Notes: generated by a model from the sequence alone, not told the origin. Shown: positions 1-7,251, counted from the stretch's first letter. The stretch is DNA of 9,735 bases from CAYWNK01 sp047639615 (GCA_047639615.1 JBLIOL010000222.1:1-9735), one strand, 5' to 3'. Numbers and translations: made by a program.

Positions 1-1
1 A

Positions 2-1588
2 GCGGCGGCCGCTGAGTTGGCGGTGACGCATCCGGAGCGTACGGCGGCTTGCTTCAAGCGCTGGATAGGGTCCGACCGAAGCTTGGAACTGGCGGAGCGT
101 GAGTTCAGCGCGATCGAGCTCTCGGCCATGGTCTTGCGCAGCTTGAAGGCTGATGCGGAAGCGGCGCTTGGGTCTGCGGTGACGGAGGCGGTGGTGACCG
201 TGCCGGCGTATTTCAATCAGCCCCAGCGCGAGGCTACCCAGCGCGCGGCTGAGTTGGCGGGGCTGACGGTCTCGCGCATCGTGAACGAGCCGACGGCGGC
301 GGCGCTGACCTATGGTTTTCATAAGCGCGGTGCGGACCGGCGGCTCTTGGTCTTTGATCTGGGCGGGGGCACCTTCGATGTGACCGTGATGGAGATCTTC
401 GAGGGCGCGTTGGAGATCCAGGCCACGGCGGGGGAGAGCCGGCTTGGGGGCGAAGATTTCACGGACAAAATCCTGGGGCGCGCGCTCAAGCACATGGGGC
501 GCGACCTGGAGTTGGCCGAGTTCCGCGAGCCCCTGCTCGTGGCGCGTTTGCGCTTGGAGGCCGAGCGCGCGAAGCGGGCCTTCGGAACGGAGGACACGGC
601 GACCCTGCGCTTGCCGGATGAAACCGGCCGCGTTGATTCGACCTGTGCCACTTGGGAACTCGGCGGCGGGGAGTTCGAAGAGCTGGTGGAGCCCCTGCTG
701 GAACGCTTGCGGCGCCCAACTCTACGCGCACTGCGGGATGCGGAGCTTGGACCCGAGCAGGTGGATCAAATCCTGATGGTGGGTGGAGCTTCACGCATGC
801 CGGTGGTGCGGCGACTGGTGACGGACCTGTTTGGCCGTCCGCCGCGGGATGAGGTGCATCCGGATCATGCGATCGCCCTGGGGGCGGCGGTGCAGGCGGC
901 CTTGGTGGCAGACGATGAGGCCGTGGACGACTTGGTGGCCACGGATGTTTGTCCGCACACCTTGGGCGTGGAGATCACGAAGGAGCTGGGGAGCAAGTTC
1001 GTGGACGGGTACTACATGCCTGTGATCCATCGCAATACGACCATTCCTGTGTCACGAGAGGAGACCGTCGGCACCCTCTATCAAAATCAGGATCGCATTC
1101 TGCTGCGCGTGTACCAGGGCGAAAGCCGGCGCGTGGAGGACAACACCTTGCTCGGGAAGTTGGAGGTGCCGGGCCTGCCGCCGGGCCCGGCAGGCCTCGA
1201 TGTGTGCGTGCGCTTTACCTACGACCTGTCGGGTCTCTTGGAGGTGGAAGCCTACGTGCCGAGCACCGGTAAGAAGGTGGCCGCGATCCTGACGCAAGAG
1301 CTAAACGGTCTGGACAAGAAGGAGATTGCTGCCGCCAAGAAGCGCATGCAGTCGATCAAGTTCTACCCGCGGGAGGACACCGCCAATCAGCACCTACTGC
1401 GTTACGCGGAGCGCTGCTTGATGGAGCTCGATCGCTTTCAGCGCGAGAGCGTGGAGGCCGCGGTCGAGGCTTATGAGCAGTCCATGCACGCCAATGATCG
1501 CGAGCTGTTCGAGCGCCGGCGCGGCGAGTTGCTGGTGGCACTCTCGTCGGTGGATATGGGCTATGAGGGGGCTGAGGATGGGGCCTGA
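2..1588 (+). CDS. hscC: HscC-type Hsp70 chaperone (5' end outside window)
   Basis: This is an ATP-dependent Hsp70 of the HscC subfamily; it binds and releases client polypeptides in the cytoplasm under control of a J protein. The frame is open from base 2, so the true start lies upstream; by alignment from memory with E. coli HscC about 55 N-terminal residues, including the first ATP-phosphate loop, are missing. Of 528 visible residues, the HPERTAACFKR segment near residue 9, VPAYF, INEPTAAA-like VNEPTAAALTYG, DLGGGTFDV (residue 119 on) and GGASRMP (residue 261 on) are nucleotide-domain motifs. A substrate-binding beta domain follows, with a helical tail much shorter than the DnaK lid, as is usual for HscC (about 556 residues in E. 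coli). HPD/ERTAA-FKR, the LGVE segment and NTT-PVSR-ET favour HscC over DnaK. The stop overlaps the next gene by 11 bases, and a J-domain gene lies two genes on. The TTG at 17 is an internal Leu, not the start. Confidence 0.95.
   Translation, partial: AAAAELAVTHPERTAACFKRWIGSDRSLELAEREFSAIELSAMVLRSLKADAEAALGSAVTEAVVTVPAYFNQPQREATQRAAELAGLTVSRIVNEPTAAALTYGFHKRGADRRLLVFDLGGGTFDVTVMEIFEGALEIQATAGESRLGGEDFTDKILGRALKHMGRDLELAEFREPLLVARLRLEAERAKRAFGTEDTATLRLPDETGRVDSTCATWELGGGEFEELVEPLLERLRRPTLRALRDAELGPEQVDQILMVGGASRMPVVRRLVTDLFGRPPRDEVHPDHAIALGAAVQAALVADDEAVDDLVATDVCPHTLGVEITKELGSKFVDGYYMPVIHRNTTIPVSREETVGTLYQNQDRILLRVYQGESRRVEDNTLLGKLEVPGLPPGPAGLDVCVRFTYDLSGLLEVEAYVPSTGKKVAAILTQELNGLDKKEIAAAKKRMQSIKFYPREDTANQHLLRYAERCLMELDRFQRESVEAAVEAYEQSMHANDRELFERRRGELLVALSSVDMGYEGAEDGA
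1565..1571 (+). promoter_or_regulatory. Ribosome binding site inside the hscC 3' end
   Basis: GAGGGGG ends six bases before the ATG at 1578. It lies inside the last codons of hscC and is the best Shine-Dalgarno-like sequence in the window. It decides the start of the next gene, because the same frame is open further upstream to 1473 without a comparable site. Confidence 0.55.
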
Positions 1589-2228
1589 GGGTCGCGATGC
1601 CTACCTTAGGCAAGTCGTCGAGTTGCAGAGCGGAGTGGAGCTGGGTGCGGTGCTCGGCATGCGGCGTGAGCGTCGCGGCGAGCAGGATCTGGACGCTGAT
1701 GTGCCGACGGCTGCAGGTCGAATTGCGGCGCAAGAGCAGCTGGCGCAGTTGCGCAAGGAGTTCTGGGAGTTGAATCCCAATGACTTGCGCCAGCAACTAG
1801 CGGATGCGGATTGGTCCGCGTTTAGCGACCTCGAGCGAGTTCGGCAGCGCCTACTGCAGGTGGCCGAGCTGGCGGAGGAGTTCGAGCGGGCGGGCGCACA
1901 TGAAAAGATGGATCAGCATTTCCTCGAAGCCACGCGCCTGGCGCTCGTGGCCAGCAATGCTGAGCGCGCACACCTCAAACGCTTGGCCAAGGCGGCCATT
2001 CTTAAAAACAGCTTGCGCAGGCCTGCCATTCGTAGCGTCGGGATTCTGCGCACGGCCCATGCGGACATCTACGGGTTGGAAGCTGCGTGGTTCGCCAACC
2101 TGCGCGGCTTCGACCGGGCTAGATACGCGGGCACGTACCGCGCCTACCGCATCATTCATATCAGCATGATGGTGATCATGTTCCTTGTTGGAGTGGCCCT
2201 CACGGGGATGCTGATTCCGGATGGGTGA
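1578..2228 (+). CDS. Unrecognised tail-anchored membrane protein between hscC and the J-protein gene
   Basis: I do not recognise a family. The protein has 216 residues from the ATG at 1578, chosen because a GAGGGGG site precedes it and because the frame upstream (open to 1473) gives Cys/Trp/Ser-rich sequence typical of a shadow of hscC. Residues about 1-185 are hydrophilic and strongly helical, rich in Glu, Arg, Ala, Leu and Gln (for example the stretches LAQLRKEFWEL and RVRQRLLQVAELAEEF), consistent with a helical bundle or coiled coil. Residues about 192-213 form one hydrophobic helix (IIHISMMVIMFLVGVALTG), followed by only three residues, so the protein looks tail-anchored with its bulk in the cytoplasm. 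No signal peptide is visible. It overlaps hscC by 11 bases and the J-protein gene by 8, implying coupled translation. A role as membrane adaptor or client-recruiting partner of the Hsp70/J pair is inferred only from this position. Confidence 0.88.
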   Translation: MGPEGRDAYLRQVVELQSGVELGAVLGMRRERRGEQDLDADVPTAAGRIAAQEQLAQLRKEFWELNPNDLRQQLADADWSAFSDLERVRQRLLQVAELAEEFERAGAHEKMDQHFLEATRLALVASNAERAHLKRLAKAAILKNSLRRPAIRSVGILRTAHADIYGLEAAWFANLRGFDRARYAGTYRAYRIIHISMMVIMFLVGVALTGMLIPDG

Positions 2229-3894
2229 TTCGCAGGAGAAGCCCGAGCCGCAGTGGGACCTATTGCCGGATGAGCCCCAGGAGTTCTTTGGACTCGCCGA
2301 TGGGTACGATCGGCGTGATCTGAAGCGGGCCTATACACGGCTGATCAAGGTCCACAAGCCGGAGCGTTCACCGGAGGCGTTCAAGCGTATCCGCTCAGCG
2401 TATGAGCTGCTGGATTCGTGGCTGCGTCACTTTGGCGGCGTAGCCGTACCGGCGCCGAGTTCTGAATGGGATGAAGCGGAGACCGAGACCGAGACCGAGG
2501 CGGAGGCGGAGACCGAGACCGAGGCGGAGGCGGAGGCCGAGGCCGAGGCGGAGGCCGAAGCGGAAGCGGAGCCGGATGTTCCTGACTTTGAGTTCGCCCT
2601 GAGGGAATTGGGCCCGACGGGTTTGCGGGATGCGCTGCAGACCTCAGCCCATCGAACGAATTTGGCCTGGGTTAAGTTAGCCTTGGTCGAAGAGGAGCTA
2701 AGTGGCGAGCGTGGGGAGTTCGCGCGCGTACTCATCGACGGTGCCTTCGCCGGGGATAGCCATTCGGAGCGCATGGACTTGTTGGGTAGCCTCTGTCGCA
2801 AACCCCTGCGCGCTGAGGAGTCCATTCCCTTCCTACGTGGGCTGCTGCGCTTGCTCGGTCCGAGTGATGACATTGCGACCCGTGGTGGGCAGCTGGGCGC
2901 TGCGTCCTACTGGTTCTTGAGCGGGCCGCTTTGGCTTGACCTTTTGGGCCGCATCGAGTTCAAGGAATTCGCGCTCCTGTTAGAAGAGTGCGGCCAGCGG
3001 GTAGGGCCCAGCGGTGCCGTGGGGCGTAGCTCTCTGGACTTGCACCTCTTGCGTCGTTCGGTCTGGGTCGCCGAGCGGGAGTGGTACGAAACCCTCCAGA
3101 CGAATTTGGCCGAGCGTGTGGAAGACCTCGATGATGAGGATCAATCGGAATACGACCTAGCTCACTGGTTGCTGCGCTACCGGGGCGTGCGCGCGGCCTT
3201 CTTAAGCGGCGACGGCGAGCGAGAGACGCTCGATAGGGCGCTCTGCGCAATTGTTGAAGGTGATGAGACGCGCGCGGACTTAGCCTTCTATGAAGCTATG
3301 GGTGACTTCATTCAGGAGCCCGAAGCTTGCCTGAGTAGCTACGAGTCGGGCGTTCCGGAAGAAGCGCTTGAGATCCTGCGCTACTGGGCGGATGACCTGC
3401 GCGAGCGTTCCGAGGATCAGCCGTCTATCGATGCGGCCAAGTCTCAGGTGCGTGAGCTTTACGCCGAGCTTGAGGGGCGCGTCAGCACCAGCTGGCCGGG
3501 CATGCTCTTGGCGCTCTTCACCCAACTAAGCCTGATGGTCTCGGTGCTGGCGATTATTGGTCCCTGCATGGCCGTGGGGGATCCCGAGGAGGCCGGGGCC
3601 ATGGGGTTCCTTCCCGTTGGCGTCATAGCGTTGCTCTTGCTTGCCTCGAAGCTTGGTTGGTTCGAGAGACTGCTGCAGCGTCTGCGTCGGCCCATGGTAG
3701 AGGCAGCGTATCGTCGGGTGTGGAGGCAGCCGGTTATGGACTTTCTGCGGGAGAACCCCATGACCTTGGGTCAGTTCATCACGCTGCAGGAGGAGATCGA
3801 AGTGGACGATGCCCTGCGTTTGGTCGAGCTTGTACCTCTGCTCCAAGAGGACGTCGCCATGGAGCTCTACGCCATGGCTCAGAGCTTCGCGTGA
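2221..3894 (+). CDS. Divergent J-domain protein (DjlB/DjlC-like role) with KPE in place of HPD, membrane anchored
   Basis: This is the probable co-chaperone of the neighbouring HscC. Of 557 residues, about 20-68 resemble J-domain helices I-III (EFFGL, then RRDLKRAYTRLIKVHKPER, then EAFKRIRSAYELL). Aligned with DnaJ, the HPD tripeptide that triggers Hsp70 ATP hydrolysis reads K46-P47-E48, preceded by H45. Residues 85-117 are an uninterrupted Glu-Thr/Glu-Ala alternation. Residues about 120-420 are an unassigned helical, Leu/Glu-rich region. Two hydrophobic segments (about 427-452 and 461-478) suggest a hairpin in the membrane, leaving the J region and the last 80 residues on the cytoplasmic side. 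The ATG at 2221 overlaps the previous stop by 8 bases. E. coli HscC is known to work with J proteins DjlB/DjlC encoded near it, which supports the assignment by context. Whether the KPE form still stimulates HscC cannot be told; it could be a degenerate J-like domain used for docking only. Confidence 0.9.
   Translation: MGDSQEKPEPQWDLLPDEPQEFFGLADGYDRRDLKRAYTRLIKVHKPERSPEAFKRIRSAYELLDSWLRHFGGVAVPAPSSEWDEAETETETEAEAETETEAEAEAEAEAEAEAEAEPDVPDFEFALRELGPTGLRDALQTSAHRTNLAWVKLALVEEELSGERGEFARVLIDGAFAGDSHSERMDLLGSLCRKPLRAEESIPFLRGLLRLLGPSDDIATRGGQLGAASYWFLSGPLWLDLLGRIEFKEFALLLEECGQRVGPSGAVGRSSLDLHLLRRSVWVAEREWYETLQTNLAERVEDLDDEDQSEYDLAHWLLRYRGVRAAFLSGDGERETLDRALCAIVEGDETRADLAFYEAMGDFIQEPEACLSSYESGVPEEALEILRYWADDLRERSEDQPSIDAAKSQVRELYAELEGRVSTSWPGMLLALFTQLSLMVSVLAIIGPCMAVGDPEEAGAMGFLPVGVIALLLLASKLGWFERLLQRLRRPMVEAAYRRVWRQPVMDFLRENPMTLGQFITLQEEIEVDDALRLVELVPLLQEDVAMELYAMAQSFA
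2473..2571 (+). repeat. In-frame GAG/GAA-NNN tandem repeat coding Glu-Thr/Glu-Ala
   Basis: Thirty-three codons alternate Glu with Thr or Ala (mostly GAG ACC, GAG GCG, GAG GCC), giving imperfect hexanucleotide units such as GAGACC and GAGGCG. The tract is inside the J-protein gene directly after the J-like domain, and encodes an acidic linker (17 Glu). Repeats of this kind can change length by slippage in multiples of six bases without breaking the frame. Confidence 0.92.
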
Positions 3895-3912
3895 GGCCTT
3901 GCGGCAGTACTT

Positions 3913-3934
3913 GCGCGTGCATTCTCGCACGCGC
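3913..3934 (+). other. Perfect 8-bp hairpin between the J-protein and HEAT genes
   Basis: GCGCGTGC, a six-base loop ATTCTC, then GCACGCGC form a GC-rich stem-loop 18 bases after the J-protein stop. No T-run follows (GTAGCGGACG), so it is not a standard intrinsic terminator. It may attenuate transcription, protect an mRNA end or be a protein site. It sits in the 68-bp gap before the HEAT gene. Confidence 0.5.
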
Positions 3935-3962
3935 GTAGCGGACGGCAGGTTAGGGTCTTGGC

Positions 3963-4943
3963 ATGGCAGGCCGACTTTCCAACGCGGAGCTTGAGGAGCT
4001 GGTTCGAAGCTTGGTGCAAGTGCATCAAGAGTCAGCGGGCGTGCAGGCGCGCGAGCTCCTGGTGCGTGCGCTTGGAAGCGACAGCTCCCGTGCGCAAACC
4101 AAGGCGGTGGAGATCATCGGCGAGCAACGTTTGGAGGGCTACGAGGACTTGTTGCTCAAGGCCTTCGAGGCTGCCATGGGGAAGGGCGCTAAGGGCGATC
4201 CGGGTTGCGGTTTGAAGCTGGCGCTTGCGGAGGCTCTTGATTTTTTGGACTGCCTGCATCCTGAGCCTTTCTTGCAGGGGGTGGTGCACCGCCAAATGGA
4301 AGCTAGCTGGGGCAAGCCCGAGGATAGTGCGGGACCCTTGCGCAGTCGCTGCGGTTTGGCGCTGGTGCGTCTGCGCTACCCGCGCGTGCTCGACATCTTG
4401 GCCGACCTGCTGTGCGACACCGAGGTCAATGTACGCAGCGCCGCGGCGGGCTCGGTGGCCTATCACGGGGACGAACGGGGTACGGCCTTGCTGCGGCTCA
4501 AGTTGGGGTTGCCGGAACCCGAACCGGATGTGACTACGGACACGCTTAAGGCTCTCTTGGCTTTGGACGCGGCGCAGGGTTTGGTGGCGGCAAGGCGCTT
4601 GCTCGAGGGTACGGGCGCCGGTTGCCATGGAGCGTTGTTGGCCTTGGGTGAGTCGCGGGTGGCGGGCGCTTTGGAATTGCTCCTGGGCTTTGCCAGCCGG
4701 ACGGTGATCGACCGTGATGTGCAGGTGGTTTGTCTGGCCCTGGGAAGCGTGCGCGGTAAGCAGGCGCGCAGCGCTCTCCTAGAAATGGTGGCCACTGGGA
4801 GTGAGTCACGGGTGGGGCATGCCTTGGAGGGCTTGGCGCTAATCCAGGGGGACCCTATGTTGGCTGGGGACGTCCGAGCCGCCGAGGCACGCAACCCCGA
4901 GACGGCCTTCGGACGCCTGCTGGAGCGGCTTTTTCCGGAGTGA
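3963..4943 (+). CDS. HEAT-like repeat protein
   Basis: This is a 326-residue all-helical protein with degenerate HEAT-type repeats; such proteins are scaffolds for protein binding and usually have no catalysis. The clearest unit is about residues 137-178 (helix, then D152-x-E-V-N-V-R-S-A-A-A-G, then helix, the D--VR--A pattern of PBS-lyase/HEAT repeats). Weaker units are around 28-70, 190-215, 225-245 and 255-295, the latter containing Ala/Leu-rich helix pairs. There is no signal peptide, membrane segment or obvious active-site motif, so it is predicted cytoplasmic. The ATG at 3963 fits the beginning of the first helix; the upstream AGGTTAGGG-like sequence is a weak ribosome site. It lies 68 bp after the J-protein gene on the same strand and may be the last gene of the hscC operon, though the hairpin in the gap leaves that open. 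The next gene, 83 bp on, encodes an exported enzyme and seems functionally separate. Confidence 0.85.
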   Translation: MAGRLSNAELEELVRSLVQVHQESAGVQARELLVRALGSDSSRAQTKAVEIIGEQRLEGYEDLLLKAFEAAMGKGAKGDPGCGLKLALAEALDFLDCLHPEPFLQGVVHRQMEASWGKPEDSAGPLRSRCGLALVRLRYPRVLDILADLLCDTEVNVRSAAAGSVAYHGDERGTALLRLKLGLPEPEPDVTTDTLKALLALDAAQGLVAARRLLEGTGAGCHGALLALGESRVAGALELLLGFASRTVIDRDVQVVCLALGSVRGKQARSALLEMVATGSESRVGHALEGLALIQGDPMLAGDVRAAEARNPETAFGRLLERLFPE

Positions 4944-5026
4944 GTACAGGGAATGACATGCCTGTGGTTCCGTAGCGTCGCGCGTAGTCCGCATTCCTCC
5001 CAGTTCCCCGACAGACGTAGCTTCCC

Positions 5027-6508
5027 ATGCAACGCTTGCCCAAGCTCCTCGCTCTCCCGTTTTTCGCGCTCTCCTTGCTCAGCGCAGGGATTCAAGCTGG
5101 TCCCCTGCAGGAGTTCGCCGGGAGCTGGGAGGGCGAATTCACCACGCCCTTCGATCCGAAGCCTCTGAAGCTCCGCTTCGGTATCGAGGAAGCTCCGGAC
5201 GGGACCTGGCGGGGCGGATTCGAAGGCGATCTCTTGGGAACTGGATTGCTGCGCGGGGAGCGGGTGGAGGACGGCCTGCGGGTCGAGTGCAACCTGGGCG
5301 GTGCACCGACTTCGCTCGTCTTGCGCGGCGGGTCAGAGGGGACCTTGCGGGGCACGTTGATGTACTCCGGGCTGCCGATCATGGTCACCTATTCGCGCAC
5401 CGCGGAAGGCTGGGCCGATGACCTGCAATTCGAAGTGGAGCTACCGGCGGAGCGTCCTACTACGGTGTTTCTCGATGGCTTGCCCGAGCACCTGCTTCCG
5501 CAGATTGAATCGAGGGTGCGGGGCAGCCTGGACTCAGGCAACATCGTCGGCTTGGCCATGGCTGTGGTCATCGATGGTGAGTTGGCAGATTCGCGCGCAT
5601 GGGGCTGGGCTGATGTAGCGCAAGCCAAACCGGTTGGTGAGACAACGCTCTTTCGCTGGGGTTCCATCTCCAAGCCGGTGACGGCAGTGGCGGCGGGGAA
5701 GCTCGCGCTTGCGGGCGACTTGGACCTGGACCTGGATGTGCGCAAGTACGTGCCTGAGTATCCGGAGAAGAAGCACACGGTGACCACGCGTTTGCTGCTT
5801 GGACACTTAGGTGGTCTAGCGCACTACGGACATTTTCCGCCGGTTGTGCGCGTGGACTATGGCGTGCCCTTTCCCTTCCGGGATGCTGTGCGGGCTATCG
5901 ACATGTTTCGTGAGGCGCCGCTGATTAATGAACCAGGGTCCAGCTATTCCTACAGCACCCATGGCTACGCCTTGGCCGGTGCTGTGCTCGACCGTGTTGA
6001 CGAGCGCATGACCTATCTCGATCAAGTGCGCTTGCTAGTCTCCGAGCCCTTAGCTATGGGTAGTTTTGCGCCGGATGACCCTAGCGCTCCCGATGCCGCG
6101 CGTACCACGGGCTATCGCCTGACGCAGGATGGGCGCGTCTTCGATGCTGGCGACTCCAATGTTGCGTGGAAGCTGGCCGGCGGCGGATTTCAGTCCACCG
6201 TGGCGGACCTTGCGCGCTTCGGTGCCGGCATGTGCGATGACTACTTCGTGGATGAGGAGTTGCGCGAGTTGCTGTGGACTAGGCAGACAACCAACGCAGG
6301 GCAGCGCACGGGCTACGGACTCGGGTTCAACATTAGTAGCCGGGACGGGATCTTGCTCGTCTCGCACGGCGGTGCCCAACGTCGCACGCGGACCTTCCTG
6401 CTGGTCGCGCCCGATGCACAGATCGCTGTGGCGATCATGTGCAATACCGAAGGCAGCAACCTGGCGGGCATTGGCCAAGCCGTCATGCGCTTGCTGATCA
6501 AAGGTTAG
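5027..6508 (+). CDS. Secreted LACTB-like serine hydrolase (beta-lactamase class C/S12 fold)
   Basis: This is a 493-residue penicillin-binding-protein-like serine hydrolase. Residues 1-24 form a signal peptide (K6, hydrophobic core LLALPFFALSLLS, cut after IQA-24), so it acts outside the cytoplasm. Residues about 28-130 are a beta-rich domain starting GSWEGEF, with LKLRFGIEEA and GTLRGTL strands, like the accessory beta domain found beside bacterial alpha/beta and serine hydrolases. The catalytic domain (about 150-490) carries SISK with nucleophile S213 and K216, the Tyr motif Y309-S-T, and H447-G-G in the KTG position. The runs PEYPEKKHTVTTRLLLGHL and KLAGGGFQSTVADL closely resemble mitochondrial LACTB, which favours a peptidase or esterase over a true beta-lactamase. 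Substrate cannot be told. All three catalytic motifs are present. The start is supported by the signal peptide; no good Shine-Dalgarno precedes it. The preceding 83 bp probably contain its own promoter, but no clear boxes are seen. Confidence 0.93.
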   Translation: MQRLPKLLALPFFALSLLSAGIQAGPLQEFAGSWEGEFTTPFDPKPLKLRFGIEEAPDGTWRGGFEGDLLGTGLLRGERVEDGLRVECNLGGAPTSLVLRGGSEGTLRGTLMYSGLPIMVTYSRTAEGWADDLQFEVELPAERPTTVFLDGLPEHLLPQIESRVRGSLDSGNIVGLAMAVVIDGELADSRAWGWADVAQAKPVGETTLFRWGSISKPVTAVAAGKLALAGDLDLDLDVRKYVPEYPEKKHTVTTRLLLGHLGGLAHYGHFPPVVRVDYGVPFPFRDAVRAIDMFREAPLINEPGSSYSYSTHGYALAGAVLDRVDERMTYLDQVRLLVSEPLAMGSFAPDDPSAPDAARTTGYRLTQDGRVFDAGDSNVAWKLAGGGFQSTVADLARFGAGMCDDYFVDEELRELLWTRQTTNAGQRTGYGLGFNISSRDGILLVSHGGAQRRTRTFLLVAPDAQIAVAIMCNTEGSNLAGIGQAVMRLLIKG

Positions 6509-6606
6509 CCGGGTCGATTCATGAGGGCCGTCAGAGTGCGAGAGGGCAGTGCAGCCGCCCGCTTGCGAAGTCTGGTGTGTGTCTCCATGACTAGATCAGG
6601 CTAGGT

Positions 6607-6643
6607 GCGAGAACAGTCAGCTTGAGGGATGGACTTGTTCCGC
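6607..6643. terminator. Possible weak bidirectional terminator between convergent genes
   Basis: The 145 bp between the hydrolase stop and the ankyrin stop is noncoding. It contains an imperfect stem: GCG/CGC, GAACA/TGTTC and GTC/GAC (11 pairs) with one bulged base on each arm and a 13-base loop. No strong T-run borders it on either side. It is proposed only because two genes converge here. Confidence 0.2.
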
Positions 6644-6653
6644 TCAGGTGGGT

Positions 6654-7184
6654 TTATGCTGGCAGCAGATTGGGTTTGTCTGCGGCCATGCTGCGAGCGG
6701 TTTGCCCGTCGTCCGCGGCTTGGTCGAGGTCCGCTCCATGCTCGAGTAGGGTGCGTACCATCGGCTCATCCGCGTGCATACATGCGGCGTGCAGGGCGGT
6801 CCAGCCACCGTGCTGGCGTGCGTTGGGTTGTGCTCCATGCTCCAGTAGCAAGCTGACGATGGCAACGCTCCTTGCGGCAGCGGCGCTGTGCAGGGGCTGC
6901 ACTTGACTGGGGTTGTCGGCGGGGGCGTTGACGTCGGCGCCATGGGTGATCAGGGTGCGGGCGGAATCCACGTGGCCGAAGAAGCAGGCTAGGTGCAGGC
7001 AGCTGAATCCATCCGCTGAGCGATCTTTGAGTGCGCCGCTGGTGGGTGGGTCTAAGGCGCGACCCAGGGCGGCGCGCTCGAAGGAGCTTAGTTCTGGGTC
7101 ACCGGCGAGCAGCTCTTCGATGCGGCTTTGGTCACGCTGGTAGAGGGCGTTCATTAGCTCGGAGACGTGTTTGGCAGTGCTCAT
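6654..7184 (-). CDS. Small ankyrin-repeat protein
   Basis: This 176-residue protein is built largely of ankyrin repeats, a helix-turn-helix-hairpin scaffold for protein binding. Residues 1-56 form a helical cap (the segment MNALYQRDQSRIEELL resembles a degenerate first unit). Clear repeats are at about 58-90 (DGFSCLHLACFFGHVDSART, then LITHGADVNAP), 91-124 (QPLHSAAAARSVAIVSLLLEHGA) and 127-159 (GWTALHAACMHADEPMVRTLLEHGADL), with the beginning of a fourth at 160-169 (DGQTARSMA) capping the end. There is no signal peptide or membrane segment, so it is predicted cytoplasmic. It is divergent from the MarR gene, with a palindrome in the shared gap, so MarR may regulate it. The ATG at 7184 is taken because it begins the cap; the preceding sequence is C-rich with no Shine-Dalgarno. 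A binding partner cannot be named. Confidence 0.92.
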   Translation of the reverse strand: MSTAKHVSELMNALYQRDQSRIEELLAGDPELSSFERAALGRALDPPTSGALKDRSADGFSCLHLACFFGHVDSARTLITHGADVNAPADNPSQVQPLHSAAAARSVAIVSLLLEHGAQPNARQHGGWTALHAACMHADEPMVRTLLEHGADLDQAADDGQTARSMAADKPNLLPA

Positions 7185-7218
7185 GGGTGGGGCGGATAGT
7201 TGGGGCTTGCTTAGGATG

Positions 7219-7233
7219 GTTAGCTATGCTAAC
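7219..7233. promoter_or_regulatory. Perfect palindrome (candidate MarR operator) between divergent ankyrin and marR genes
   Basis: GTTAGC-TAT-GCTAAC is a perfect 6-3-6 inverted repeat, about the size of sites bound by MarR-family dimers. It lies 35 bases before the ankyrin ATG and 10-19 bases before the marR start. The TATGCT in its right half (7225-7230) resembles a -10 box for the marR gene, which would place the operator over the promoter; no convincing -35 is seen. The AT-rich composition stands out in this GC-rich DNA. Operator function is inferred from position and symmetry. Confidence 0.6.
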
Positions 7234-7251
7234 TAAGTACAAGTGCCCCCT

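Noticed and set aside
17..19. TTG as start of the Hsp70 gene
   Set aside because: The frame is open to the window edge and the protein would lack the first ATP-binding loop; the TTG is an internal Leu and the gene is simply cut by the window.
11..260. 13-base direct repeat GCTGAGTTGGCGG at 11-23 and 248-260
   Set aside because: Both copies encode Ala-Glu-Leu-Ala within the Hsp70 in the same frame; coincidence of codon choice is sufficient.
1473..1577. Extension of the 216-residue protein upstream to the ATG at 1473
   Set aside because: The added 35 residues are Cys/Trp/Ser-rich sequence expected from the out-of-phase hscC coding strand, and the GAGGGGG site points to the ATG at 1578.
2427..2873. 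148-residue minus-strand frame with a Ser-Ala/Ser-Val repeat
   Set aside because: It is the antisense reading of the Glu-x repeat and flanking J-protein codons; no ribosome site and no domain.
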